From an uncultured Parabacteroides sp. (lineage in GTDB: Bacteria > Bacteroidota > Bacteroidia > Bacteroidales > Tannerellaceae), in NCBI GenBank assembly GCA_900541965.1, contig UQLN01000064.1, forward strand, positions 1 through 24,475: a stretch of DNA of 24,475 nucleotides, in the 5' to 3' direction. Shown here in pieces: positions 16,656 through 24,422 of this stretch. Made by a program: the position numbers and the translations under genes. Each line of letters starts with the position of its first letter. Position 1 is the stretch's first letter. The notes beneath the pieces are model-generated. The model made no database searches. It saw only the letters and a list, made by a program, of their open reading frames with translations, and was not told where the DNA came from.

Positions 16656-16723
16656 ATTCATTCATAACTATGGTTTTCCAAAATGATAGTTATGATTTTA
16701 GAAAACCATAGTTATGAATGAAT
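16656..16723. repeat. Perfect 23-bp inverted repeat with 22-nt loop and internal copy
   Basis: The arm 16656-16678 is the exact reverse complement of 16701-16723. The 22-nt loop carries a third, near-identical copy of the right arm: AAAATGATAGTTATGA (16680-16695) against AAAACCATAGTTATGA (16702-16717), 22 bp apart. Two hairpins therefore compete, one long with a 22-nt loop and one short with a 2-nt loop. No T-tract follows on either strand, so a terminator is less likely than a binding site, a recombination scar or a structured-RNA element. Confidence 0.85.
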
Positions 16724-16822
16724 AAATCGCTACCATCTTTTTATAAAACCTGCAGGTATCCAAAGCGAACGGATATATAGTATACTGTCCCCCTTTTATC
16801 AACAACTTTAACATGTCAAAAA

Positions 16823-16927
16823 ATGAACTTTGTAATACTGGAATCTCTTGATAACATCCAGATAAGCGAAGGTCAGCTGAAAGTAACTTTGCCCGCTAAA
16901 TCAATTGTCGTTCTGGAAGTAAAATAA
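16823..16927 (+). pseudogene. Remnant of a glycosidase C-terminus (arabinofuranosidase-like)
   Basis: The 34-codon frame starting MNFVILESLDNIQ and ending QLKVTLPAKSIVVLEVK, then TAA, looks like the end of a Bacteroidota GH51-type alpha-L-arabinofuranosidase or a related glycosidase, whose last beta-strand commonly reads LPAxSVVVLEL(K). Upstream in the same frame an in-frame TAG is met at 16778-16780 and nothing recognisable precedes it, so only the tail survives. It may not be translated. The assignment rests on the recalled family ending only; GH43 or another beta-sandwich-ended glycosidase could be the source. Confidence 0.55.
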
Positions 16928-16943
16928 ATTAAAAATTATTTTC

Positions 16944-16951
16944 TACTTTTG
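16944..16951 (+). promoter_or_regulatory. -7 box upstream of nucleotidyltransferase gene
   Basis: TACTTTTG is an exact TAnnTTTG match 45 bp before the ATG at 16997, which puts the start of transcription near 16957. The region where a -33 TTTG should lie is only A/T runs, so the promoter is half-supported. Confidence 0.55.
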
Positions 16952-16996
16952 CCCACAACTAAAAGAAAAACACTATAACGCATTACATAAAAATAA

Positions 16997-17905
16997 ATGA
17001 TTATGAAACCTACATTATTTGTATTAGCTGCCGGAATGGGTAGCCGTTACGGAGGATTAAAACAATTGGATGGCCTGGGTCCTAATGGTGAAACTATCAT
17101 GGACTACTCTATTTTCGATGCCATCCGTGGTGGATTCGGAAAATTGGTCTTCGTTATCCGTAAAACATTCGAACAGGATTTCCGCGAAAAAATCATATCC
17201 AAATATGAAAATCATATTCCGGTTGAAGTCGTTTTTCAGGATCTAAACGACCTGCCTGTCGGTTTCACATGCCCGGAAGGACGTGAAAAACCTTGGGGTA
17301 CAAACCATGCTGTCCTGATGGGGAAAACGGCTATCAACGAACCGTTTGCCGTTATTAATGCTGACGATTTTTACGGTCGCGACAGTTTTGCCGTTTTAGG
17401 AAAAGCCTTGTCCGAAATGGCTGGTAAAAAAAATGATTATTGCATGATAGGTTACCGTGTAGGTAATACCTTGAGTGAAAGCGGTTCCGTGGCACGTGGC
17501 GTTTGCGAAACAAATGCAGAAGGTTTCCTTACAGGTGTGGTTGAACGTACAGCTATCGAAAAAATCGATGGTGAAATCCAATTCAAAGATGAAAACGGAA
17601 ACAAAGTGGTTTTGGAAGAAAAGACTCCGGTTTCTATGAATATGTGGGGTTTCACTCCTGATTATTTCGAATACTCCGAAAAATACTTTATCGACTTCCT
17701 GAAAGAAAACATTGATAAGCCGAAAAGTGAATTTTTCATCCCGCTGGTTGTAAACGAACTGATTACAAAAGGTATTGCAACAGTAAAAGTATTGGATACC
17801 ACCTCTAAATGGTTCGGTGTAACTTATGCTGCCGACCGCCAAGGGGTTGTAGACAAAATCCAGGCTTTGGTTGATGCCGGAGAATATCCTGCCAAACTGT
17901 TCTAA
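16997..17905 (+). CDS. Sugar-phosphate nucleotidyltransferase-like protein
   Basis: A 302-residue cytoplasmic protein with a Rossmann-type nucleotidyltransferase fold. The nucleotide-binding loop is LAAGMGSRYGGLKQLD (residues 10-25), a variant of the GxGTRxxPxTK motif of sugar-1-phosphate nucleotidyltransferases in which GGLKQ takes the place of PLTK. NADDFYGRD (121-129) supplies the metal-binding Asp pair, and WGFTPDYFEY and SEFFIPLVV lie in the C-terminal half. Reactions of the family join NTP and a sugar phosphate or other phosphorylated small molecule; the substrate here is not evident. A second ATG two codons in (17003) is equally possible. It stands alone, ending at a strong bidirectional terminator. 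Confidence 0.88.
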   Translation: MIMKPTLFVLAAGMGSRYGGLKQLDGLGPNGETIMDYSIFDAIRGGFGKLVFVIRKTFEQDFREKIISKYENHIPVEVVFQDLNDLPVGFTCPEGREKPWGTNHAVLMGKTAINEPFAVINADDFYGRDSFAVLGKALSEMAGKKNDYCMIGYRVGNTLSESGSVARGVCETNAEGFLTGVVERTAIEKIDGEIQFKDENGNKVVLEEKTPVSMNMWGFTPDYFEYSEKYFIDFLKENIDKPKSEFFIPLVVNELITKGIATVKVLDTTSKWFGVTYAADRQGVVDKIQALVDAGEYPAKLF

Positions 17906-17924
17906 ACCGAAACTATTATATAAA

Positions 17925-17962
17925 TGACGCTGATTCTATAAGTTTATGTAGAATCAGCGTCA
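17925..17962. terminator. Bidirectional terminator between convergent genes
   Basis: TGACGCTGATTCTA (17925-17938) and TAGAATCAGCGTCA (17949-17962) form a perfect 14-bp stem with a 10-nt loop. It sits 19 bp after the nucleotidyltransferase stop and 19 bp from the stop of the porin gene on the other strand. A/T-rich flanks follow on both sides. Confidence 0.85.
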
Positions 17963-17981
17963 AATACAAAAGTAGTTTTTA

Positions 17982-19265
17982 TCAGAAACTATACTGGACA
18001 GCTACATTCAACCGGTTGGCATGGCGGGTCTGGTCATTAAAATCAGTGCGCCAGCCACGTAAATATTCGGCACCTACCTGTAAATCGGGAGTTACATTCC
18101 AAAAAAGGTTGGCAACAAAATATTGACCGTAACGGTATTGTTCGGAAGGTGATTCCGGAAAATCATTTTCACTATACAAACGAGATTGACTGTAAGTTGT
18201 AGAAAGAAATACTTTCGGACAGATATTATATCTCAAACCTGCATACCATCCCATCATAGGAAGAACCTGCATTGTTCCCCTTTTAGCTGGATCCGGAACA
18301 ATATCGACATCCAGATTGCTCAAATCATTCAGGAACTGACCGATACCTCTTCCGTAAGTAGCCTGTCCGAAGAATTGGAACTGCTTTCCGATATTGAAGG
18401 TGGTAGCCACAAAAGTACCCCACCCCACTTTTGAATTTAGCTTTTGAGCGACCAAATCATCATAGGTCATGCTACGTATTACACCTGCTACACGCACATG
18501 GCTGTTCTGATTCCAACTATACTGCACATACGCAGGGAAATTAGGCATACGTTGTCTGGTTATATTTACATTTGTATTCGTTATACCATCTACAACTGGC
18601 ATTTCCACGCCGATACCGGCTTTCCAGCTTTTTGTAAATGAACGTTCGTAACGGAACTGGGTAGCCCGATAAAAAACCTGACCATTCGGACCGGCAAAGT
18701 CTATTGTCGGAGGAAGAGCCGAAGCATCCATAAACAGACCGTAATCATATCCGATTGTAAAACCAAGAAATGAAGCATAAGCATTTTGTAACTCAAAAGT
18801 CTTCCCATCACCACGGAAGTTACCAGCCGTGTACACCACTAAATCTCCCAGATTTTTGGTACGCCCGATCAATTTCAGGAAAATCGTACTGGTAGAAGCG
18901 TCTATTTGGAATTGATTCCTATCACGGGTCTGACCTTTGTTTGGAATAAGGGATGGATAAAAATCCACATCGTCGGAGATACCGCCAAAATCATATTCGG
19001 CCGTTGCTTTTACATATCCGCCGATACCCAGAGCAAAACGGCCTTTTCTATCAGTCAGAATAAATCGGGGAACCCCGGGGTCATGAAAACGCGGGCTCTG
19101 CGTCTCTTTCATAACACGGATGATTTCATCACCCGCCTTGTCTCGTGTTACCAACATCACAGTATTAGGCTCGTTGTCTTCAACTACAACTTTCTGAGCC
19201 TGGGAATGAGTAACAAAAACTCCCATTCCGAGCAGCAGGGCTGCGCTTCTCAATAATGTTTTCAT
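17982..19265 (-). CDS. DcaP-like trimeric outer membrane porin
   Basis: The 427-residue product has a signal peptide (MKTLLRSAALLLGMGVFVTHSQAQ, cleavage probably near SQAQ). A short soluble segment (KAGDEIIRVMKETQSPRF) comes before the barrel, which starts at FALGIGGYVKATAEYDFGG. The pattern GRFALGIGGYVKA...DFYPSLIP...FQIDASTSTIFLKLIGRT is what I know of DcaP-family porins, as is the C-terminal LNVAVQYSF ending in Phe. Characterised DcaP proteins (Acinetobacter) pass negatively charged small molecules; the substrate here is unknown. It is monocistronic by layout: divergent from the cyclophilin gene and convergent with the nucleotidyltransferase at a shared terminator. No consensus promoter was seen in the 122-bp upstream gap. 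Confidence 0.85.
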   Translation of the reverse strand: MKTLLRSAALLLGMGVFVTHSQAQKVVVEDNEPNTVMLVTRDKAGDEIIRVMKETQSPRFHDPGVPRFILTDRKGRFALGIGGYVKATAEYDFGGISDDVDFYPSLIPNKGQTRDRNQFQIDASTSTIFLKLIGRTKNLGDLVVYTAGNFRGDGKTFELQNAYASFLGFTIGYDYGLFMDASALPPTIDFAGPNGQVFYRATQFRYERSFTKSWKAGIGVEMPVVDGITNTNVNITRQRMPNFPAYVQYSWNQNSHVRVAGVIRSMTYDDLVAQKLNSKVGWGTFVATTFNIGKQFQFFGQATYGRGIGQFLNDLSNLDVDIVPDPAKRGTMQVLPMMGWYAGLRYNICPKVFLSTTYSQSRLYSENDFPESPSEQYRYGQYFVANLFWNVTPDLQVGAEYLRGWRTDFNDQTRHANRLNVAVQYSF

Positions 19266-19333
19266 AAATGCGTTTTTTGTTTAGATGAATTACCAATTTG
19301 AACAGATGCAGGCAGAAAAGGTTGTGTTAAATG

Positions 19334-19364
19334 ATTGCTTTAACGAGTAAAGTCACTATTTTTG
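19334..19364 (+). promoter_or_regulatory. Promoter of the cyclophilin-MATE-fbp operon
   Basis: ATTG (19334-19337), a 19-bp spacer, and TATTTTTG (19357-19364), an exact TAnnTTTG match. Transcription would begin near 19370, which places the ATG at 19388 just downstream and excludes the longer frame start at 19331. Confidence 0.75.
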
Positions 19365-19387
19365 TTGCCATAATACAAAAAATCAAG

Positions 19388-20065
19388 ATGAAGATGAAAA
19401 AGCTGTTTGCTGTATGTTTTGTAGCTCTCCTGGGGCTTATATCCTTTCATTTGCAAGCGCAGGAAGTTGAAACGCAGGTTTTGATTGATACCGATATGGG
19501 TAAAATCAAAGTGAAATTGTTTAATGATACTCCCCTACACCGTGATAATTTCATTAAAAATGTGAAAGAACATCGATATGATGGTTTACTATTCCACCGC
19601 GTCATCAAGCAATTTATGATACAGGCAGGAGATATAAATTCCAAAGATGCCCCCATAGAACAACATTTAGGGGACGGAGACCCGGATTATACAATCCCTG
19701 CCGAAATTGTTTTTCCAAAATATTTCCACAAACGCGGAATGCTTTGTGCCGCCCGCGTAGGTGATGATGAAAACCCGGAACGGGCTTCTTCTGCAACTCA
19801 ATTCTATATAGTAACCGGCAAGTTCTTTACAGAAATGGAATTGGATAAGATGGAGAAAGAACAAGGTATAACTTTTACACCCGAACAACGGCAGGCTTAC
19901 ATGTTGGAAGGTGGCACTCCTCATCTGGACAATAAATATACCATTTTCGGAGAAGTGGTAAAAGGCATAAAGGTGGTAGACAAAATTCAGTTTACTGAAA
20001 CAAATGCAGACGACCGCCCGACAAAAAATATCAAAATCAAGACAATGACGATTGTCACAAAATAA
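19388..20065 (+). CDS. Exported cyclophilin-type peptidyl-prolyl isomerase
   Basis: The 225-residue product starts MKMKKLFAVCFVALLGLISFHLQAQ, a signal peptide with cleavage probably after LQA, and should work in the periplasm in folding of envelope proteins. The cyclophilin core is intact: FHRVIKQFMIQAGD with Arg71, Phe76, Met77 and Gln79, and ATQFYIVTG in the second half; the usual Phe of QFF is Tyr, as in many bacterial members. GQTxPGGD-type GG of the FMIQGGD motif reads AGD here. The start at 19388 fits the promoter 24 bp upstream; ATG19394 is also possible. It is the first of four genes and lies 11 bp before a paralogue. Confidence 0.95.
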   Translation: MKMKKLFAVCFVALLGLISFHLQAQEVETQVLIDTDMGKIKVKLFNDTPLHRDNFIKNVKEHRYDGLLFHRVIKQFMIQAGDINSKDAPIEQHLGDGDPDYTIPAEIVFPKYFHKRGMLCAARVGDDENPERASSATQFYIVTGKFFTEMELDKMEKEQGITFTPEQRQAYMLEGGTPHLDNKYTIFGEVVKGIKVVDKIQFTETNADDRPTKNIKIKTMTIVTK

Positions 20066-20076
20066 ACAAAACAAAA

Positions 20077-20841
20077 ATGAGTACCCAAACAACAGAAACA
20101 CAAGTGGTAATGGATACCACACTTGGTAAAATCAAAATCAAATTATACAACGAAACACCTCGGCACCGTGATAATTTCCTTAAACTGGTGAAAGAAGGAC
20201 AATACAATGGATTATTGTTCCACCGCGTTATTAAAGAATTTATGGTACAGGGAGGAGATGTTACTTCCAAAGATGCTCCGATGAACAAACAATTGGGAGC
20301 CGGTGATTTAGGATATACAGTTCCGGCAGAATTTGTTTATCCCAAATACTTCCATAAAAAAGGAGCTTTATGTGCTGCACGTACCGGCGACGAAGTAAAT
20401 CCGGAAAAGGCTTCTTCGGCTTCTCAATTTTATATTGTTACAGGTAAGGTTTATAAAGAAAACGAACTGAAACAAATGGAAATGCAACTGGAAAACCGCC
20501 TGAAACAATCCATATTTGCCCGCCTGCAAACGGAGAACAAACCTAAAATCATGGAATTATACCGTAGCGGAGATAAAGCCGAACTGGCAATCCTACGGGA
20601 CACGCTGATTGGTAAAACCGAATTGGAAGCAGAAAAACGGAAAGACGAAGCCAAACTGACACCGGAACAGCGTGAAGCATATACTACTCTTGGCGGCGTT
20701 CCTTTCCTGGATAACCAATATACCGTTTACGGAGAAGTGACAGAGGGCATGGACGTGGTTGACGCCATTCAGAAGGTTAAAACGAACAAACAAGACCGCC
20801 CGACAGAAAATATCGTTATTAATTCCATTGAGATTATTTGA
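20077..20841 (+). CDS. Cyclophilin-type peptidyl-prolyl isomerase with 52-residue helical insertion
   Basis: The 254-residue protein lacks a signal peptide (MSTQTTETQVVMDTTLGKIK) and so should be cytoplasmic. It is a tandem paralogue of the gene 11 bp upstream: FHRVIKEFMVQGGD holds Arg50, Phe55, Met56 and Gln58, and SASQFYIVTG follows near residue 118. Between VTGK and TPEQREAY it carries 71 residues where its neighbour has 19. The additional stretch (about residues 134-186) is rich in Lys, Glu and Leu (QMEMQLENRLKQ, TELEAEKRKDEAK) and looks like two or more helices, perhaps a partner- or client-binding arm. The rest of the fold is normal, ending VINSIEII. Confidence 0.93.
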   Translation: MSTQTTETQVVMDTTLGKIKIKLYNETPRHRDNFLKLVKEGQYNGLLFHRVIKEFMVQGGDVTSKDAPMNKQLGAGDLGYTVPAEFVYPKYFHKKGALCAARTGDEVNPEKASSASQFYIVTGKVYKENELKQMEMQLENRLKQSIFARLQTENKPKIMELYRSGDKAELAILRDTLIGKTELEAEKRKDEAKLTPEQREAYTTLGGVPFLDNQYTVYGEVTEGMDVVDAIQKVKTNKQDRPTENIVINSIEII

Positions 20842-20848
20842 AATTATA

Positions 20849-22183
20849 ATGCGGTTCTCTACTTATAAAGAGCATTATAAAGAAACAATACGCCTGGGGG
20901 TCCCGATTATGTTGGGACAACTGGGCATTATTATTGTCGGGTTTGCCGACAACATCATGGTAGGGCACCATAGTACGGACGAACTGGCTGCGGCTTCATT
21001 TGTAAATAACTTCTTCAATCTTGCCTTTATCTTCGGGATGGGTTTTTCGTATGGGCTGACTCCCATTATCGGAGGATTATTTGCGAATAAAGAATACGCC
21101 AAAGCAGGAGAGACATTAAAGAACAGCCTGTTTATAAACTTTATTGTCGGCGTTCTTATCAGTATCTGCATGCTACTCCTACTACTCAACATAGACTTGT
21201 TGAAACAACCGGAAGAGTTGAAACCATATATCATTCCCTACTATGTATTGCAACTTTTTTCCGTTATCTTTGCTATGCTGTTTAATTCGTTTAAACAATT
21301 CAGCGACGGCACCACCGATACAATCACACCGATGTGGATTACATTAGGTGCGAATATATTGAACATTATCGGAAATTATTTCCTTATATACGGAAAATGC
21401 GGAGTTCCGGAATTAGGGTTGACAGGCGCAGGTATTTCAACACTGGCAAGCCGCATTTTGACATTGATCGCATTTTGCATACTCTTTGCCCGCTGTTCCC
21501 GCTATAAAGAATACCTGAAAGGTTTCAAAAACGGAATTGTCAACCGGATGAATCTCTCCAATCTTGTACGGATGGGACTTCCTGTTGGATTCCAGATGGG
21601 AGTTGAAACCGGTTCTTTCAGCCTGAGCGTGATTATGATGGGATGGATAGGCAGCATCGCTTTGGCTGCTCATCAGGTATTGGGAGTAATTACAACACTG
21701 GGATTCATGGTATATTATGGAATTGCTGCAGCTGTTACGATACGCGTAAGTTCCTTTAAAGGCTGGAACGATTTTACGAATATACGGCGTGCCTCCTTTG
21801 CCGGATTGCATTTGATTATGGTAGCAGCTTTGATGGTCGTTTTACTGATAGCCCTATTCCGAGATAACATGGGGTATTTAATCACCCCGGAAAAAGAAGT
21901 TGTGGAAATGGTGGCGCTGCTTGCCTGGTCGGTCATACTTTACCAGTTCGGCGATGGTTTGCAGATATTGTTTGCCAATGCGTTGCGAGGAATTTCCGAT
22001 GTAAAATACATGGCATATATGGCGTTTGCCTGTCATTTCGGATTAGCTTTGCCTATAGGCTATTTTTGCGGTTTCCTATTGGGCTGGGGCCCGATAGGAA
22101 TCTGGTGCGGTTTCCCCATCAGTCTTACCACTTTGGGGATATTACTATGGAGACGTTTTAATATATTGACTCTAAACAATTAG
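20849..22183 (+). CDS. MATE-family efflux transporter
   Basis: A 444-residue inner-membrane antiporter with about 12 hydrophobic segments in two similar halves. The start (RLGVPIMLGQLGIIIVGFADNIMVGHHS, given here only in part) and the matching second-half start VRMGLPVGFQMGVETGSFS are standard for the NorM-like branch, which exports cationic drugs or metabolites in exchange for Na+ or H+. The frame is open further upstream to 20759, inside the cyclophilin gene; the ATG at 20849, 7 bp after that gene's stop, gives the usual MATE N-terminus. It is 3 bp upstream of fbp, so the four genes are probably co-transcribed. The substrate is unknown. Confidence 0.93.
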   Translation: MRFSTYKEHYKETIRLGVPIMLGQLGIIIVGFADNIMVGHHSTDELAAASFVNNFFNLAFIFGMGFSYGLTPIIGGLFANKEYAKAGETLKNSLFINFIVGVLISICMLLLLLNIDLLKQPEELKPYIIPYYVLQLFSVIFAMLFNSFKQFSDGTTDTITPMWITLGANILNIIGNYFLIYGKCGVPELGLTGAGISTLASRILTLIAFCILFARCSRYKEYLKGFKNGIVNRMNLSNLVRMGLPVGFQMGVETGSFSLSVIMMGWIGSIALAAHQVLGVITTLGFMVYYGIAAAVTIRVSSFKGWNDFTNIRRASFAGLHLIMVAALMVVLLIALFRDNMGYLITPEKEVVEMVALLAWSVILYQFGDGLQILFANALRGISDVKYMAYMAFACHFGLALPIGYFCGFLLGWGPIGIWCGFPISLTTLGILLWRRFNILTLNN

Positions 22184-22186
22184 TAT

Positions 22187-24202
22187 ATGACAAAAGATAT
22201 TACTACCGAGCAAGTACTCGGCGATATACGTTACCTGAATCTTCTGGCACGCAGTTTTCCGAATGTAGCGGATGCCAGTACTGAAATTATAAATCTGGAA
22301 GCCATCCTGAATCTTCCGAAGGGTACGGAACATTTCCTTTCAGATATTCATGGCGAACATCAGGCATTCAATCATGTACTAAAAAACGCATCCGGTGCAA
22401 TCAAGCGAAAAGTAAACGAAATATTCAGCAATACCTTGCGTGATTATGAGAAAAAAGAGCTTTGTACCCTGATTTACTATCCGGAACAAAAATTAGAACT
22501 TATCAGTACCCACGAAGAAGATTTGGAGGACTGGTACCTTATCACGTTGAATCAGCTGGTACGCGTATGTCGTAATGTCTCGTCCAAATATACCCGTTCC
22601 AAAGTCCGTAAAGCACTACCAAAAGAGTTTTCTTATATCATACAGGAGCTTTTGCATGAATCATCGGATGAACCAAATAAATCCGCTTACGTAGACCAGA
22701 TTATCAATACTATCATATCTACAGGCCGTGCCAACGATTTCATCATAGTCATGTGTAATCTTATACAACGGTTGACAATCGACATCTTACATGTCATTGG
22801 CGATATATACGACCGCGGACCGGGAGCACATATTATCATGGATACGCTTTGCAACTACCATAATTTCGATATCCAATGGGGTAATCATGACATACTCTGG
22901 ATGGGAGCAGCTTCCGGAAATTTAGGTAGTATTGCAAATGTATTGCGTATGTGCATGCGCTACGGGAACCTGGCTACGCTTGAAGATGGATATGGTATCA
23001 ACCTGCTCCCACTTGCTACATTCGCAATGGAAGTATATGGTGACGACCCTTGCGAACTGTTCATCCCCCGGACAAATGCTTCGGATGTTACATTCGATGA
23101 AAAAACAACTCAGTTGATTGCACGCATGCACAAAGCCATCACGATTATCCAGTTCAAACTGGAAGGTGATATTATCCGCCGTCGCCCGGAATTTCAGATG
23201 GACGACCGGTTACTGCTCCATCTGATTGATTTGAAACACGGTACAATTCATATCAACGGAAAAGAATACGAATTAAAAGACAAGAATTGGCCTACCATCA
23301 ACACCAAAGACCCTTACGCCCTGTCTATCGAAGAAGAAGATTTGATGCTCCGTATTAAACATTCATTCGAATGCAGCGAGAAACTTAAAACGCATATGCG
23401 TTGTCTCTTTACACATGGTGGCATGTACCAGGTATGCAACTCCAACCTGCTGTTTCATGCCTCTGTTCCCATGAATCCGGACGGTTCACTGAAAGAAGTC
23501 ATGATAAACGGAGAAAAATATAAAGGGAAAGCACTGCTTGATAAGGTAGACCAATTGGTACGCACGGCATATTTTGATGCAGACGACAGCCCGGAAAAAG
23601 ACTTTGCGATGGATTATATCTGGTATCTCTGGGAAGGAAAAGATTCTCCTTTATTCGATAAAAGTAAAATGGCGACATTCGAACGTTGTTTTATCAACGA
23701 TAAGGAAGTACGGATAGAAGAAAAAGGTGCATATTATTCCTTACGTGAAGAAGAGGAAGTTTGCGACCGGCTACTGGACGAATTCGGCGTAACCGGACCT
23801 CACAGGCATATTATAAACGGACATGTCCCGGTCCGGTCCATACAAGGAGAGAATCCAATAAAAGCAAACGGAAAACTTTTGGTTATCGATGGAGGATTCT
23901 CCAAAGCATATCATCCCGAGACCGGTATAGCCGGATATACATTGGTTTACCACTCGCGGGGCTTCCAGTTGGTACAGCACGAACCGTTTCTGTCCACAGA
24001 CCAGGCAATAAAGGAAGGGCGCGATATCCGTTCTACAACAATTGTGGTAGAACTCAGTTCCCACAGGCAAATGGTAAAAGACACGGACAAAGGAGCCGAT
24101 CTGCAAAAGCAGATACACGATTTGGAAAAATTATTGTACGCATACCGTAATGGTTTTATCAAAGAAAAGGAAAGAAGCCGGAGGTATACAAGATTCGAAT
24201 AA
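22187..24202 (+). CDS. fbp: Class III fructose-1,6-bisphosphatase
   Basis: The enzyme removes the 1-phosphate of fructose 1,6-bisphosphate in gluconeogenesis. The 671-residue length and the scattered metallophosphoesterase motifs fit class III (Bacillus Fbp type), not the smaller class I or II enzymes. The motifs are FLSDIHGEH (Asp53, His55), GDIYDRGPGAH (from Gly205), WGNHDILW (Asn233, His234) and HIINGHVPV, together forming the two-metal centre. The N-terminus (LNLLARSFPNVADASTEIINLEAI) and the C-terminal LEKLLYAYRNGFIKEK are also family-typical. It begins 3 bp after the MATE stop and probably shares its transcript, although gluconeogenesis and efflux have no clear link. No strong terminator follows before the SRP RNA promoter. 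Confidence 0.97.
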   Translation: MTKDITTEQVLGDIRYLNLLARSFPNVADASTEIINLEAILNLPKGTEHFLSDIHGEHQAFNHVLKNASGAIKRKVNEIFSNTLRDYEKKELCTLIYYPEQKLELISTHEEDLEDWYLITLNQLVRVCRNVSSKYTRSKVRKALPKEFSYIIQELLHESSDEPNKSAYVDQIINTIISTGRANDFIIVMCNLIQRLTIDILHVIGDIYDRGPGAHIIMDTLCNYHNFDIQWGNHDILWMGAASGNLGSIANVLRMCMRYGNLATLEDGYGINLLPLATFAMEVYGDDPCELFIPRTNASDVTFDEKTTQLIARMHKAITIIQFKLEGDIIRRRPEFQMDDRLLLHLIDLKHGTIHINGKEYELKDKNWPTINTKDPYALSIEEEDLMLRIKHSFECSEKLKTHMRCLFTHGGMYQVCNSNLLFHASVPMNPDGSLKEVMINGEKYKGKALLDKVDQLVRTAYFDADDSPEKDFAMDYIWYLWEGKDSPLFDKSKMATFERCFINDKEVRIEEKGAYYSLREEEEVCDRLLDEFGVTGPHRHIINGHVPVRSIQGENPIKANGKLLVIDGGFSKAYHPETGIAGYTLVYHSRGFQLVQHEPFLSTDQAIKEGRDIRSTTIVVELSSHRQMVKDTDKGADLQKQIHDLEKLLYAYRNGFIKEKERSRRYTRFE

Positions 24203-24286
24203 ATCCATATATATTTTTTAACTAATACAAAAATCAAAGACATACAAAGGGTTAGCAAGAAATTAAGCCACTTCCCACAAAAAGTA

Positions 24287-24317
24287 CTTGCTTCATAAAA
24301 AATAATATCTACCTTTG
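24287..24317 (+). promoter_or_regulatory. Promoter of SRP RNA gene
   Basis: CTTG (24287-24290), a 19-bp spacer, and TACCTTTG (24310-24317), an exact TAnnTTTG match. The start of transcription predicted about 6 nt later falls at 24323, precisely the first paired base of the RNA. Confidence 0.85.
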
Positions 24318-24322
24318 CAGCC

Positions 24323-24418
24323 GGGTAAGTCCTACACGGCATGCTCCCTCGGAATCCCCCAGGGCTTGACCGCAGCAAGGGTACTTGGTTGTAGCGGCGC
24401 GATGTAGTAAGCTTACCC
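24323..24418 (+). ncRNA. ffs: Small bacterial SRP RNA (4.5S-like)
   Basis: A 96-nt RNA whose ends pair: GGGTAAG (24323-24329) with CTTACCC (24412-24418), then CTACA with TGTAG, forming one long rod. The apical part holds CCAGGG and GCAGCAAGGG, the two sides of the conserved Ffh-binding internal loops (compare CAGG and AGCAGCxAAGG of E. coli 4.5S RNA). With Ffh it targets membrane proteins to the translocon. The apical loop reads GG-GCTTGA-CC instead of the usual GGAA tetraloop. It has its own promoter and is followed after 4 nt by a tRNA. Exact ends are inferred from pairing and promoter position. Confidence 0.9.
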
Positions 24419-24422
24419 ACCT

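Larger units (their letters stand above)
16513..16996. other. Divergent intergenic region with palindrome and gene remnant
   Basis: A 484-bp gap between the M13 peptidase and the nucleotidyltransferase. It holds the peptidase -7 box, a 68-nt inverted repeat (16656-16723), about 100 bp without recognisable content (16724-16822), a 34-codon remnant resembling a glycosidase C-terminus (16823-16927), and a -7 box for the next gene (16944-16951). The size and the remnant suggest that a gene was deleted here. Confidence 0.6.

Noticed and set aside
16656..16723. Invertible promoter (phase switch) flanked by inverted repeats
   Set aside because: The spacer is only 22 nt, too short to hold a promoter or to be flipped by known Bacteroides invertases, and no recombinase gene is near.
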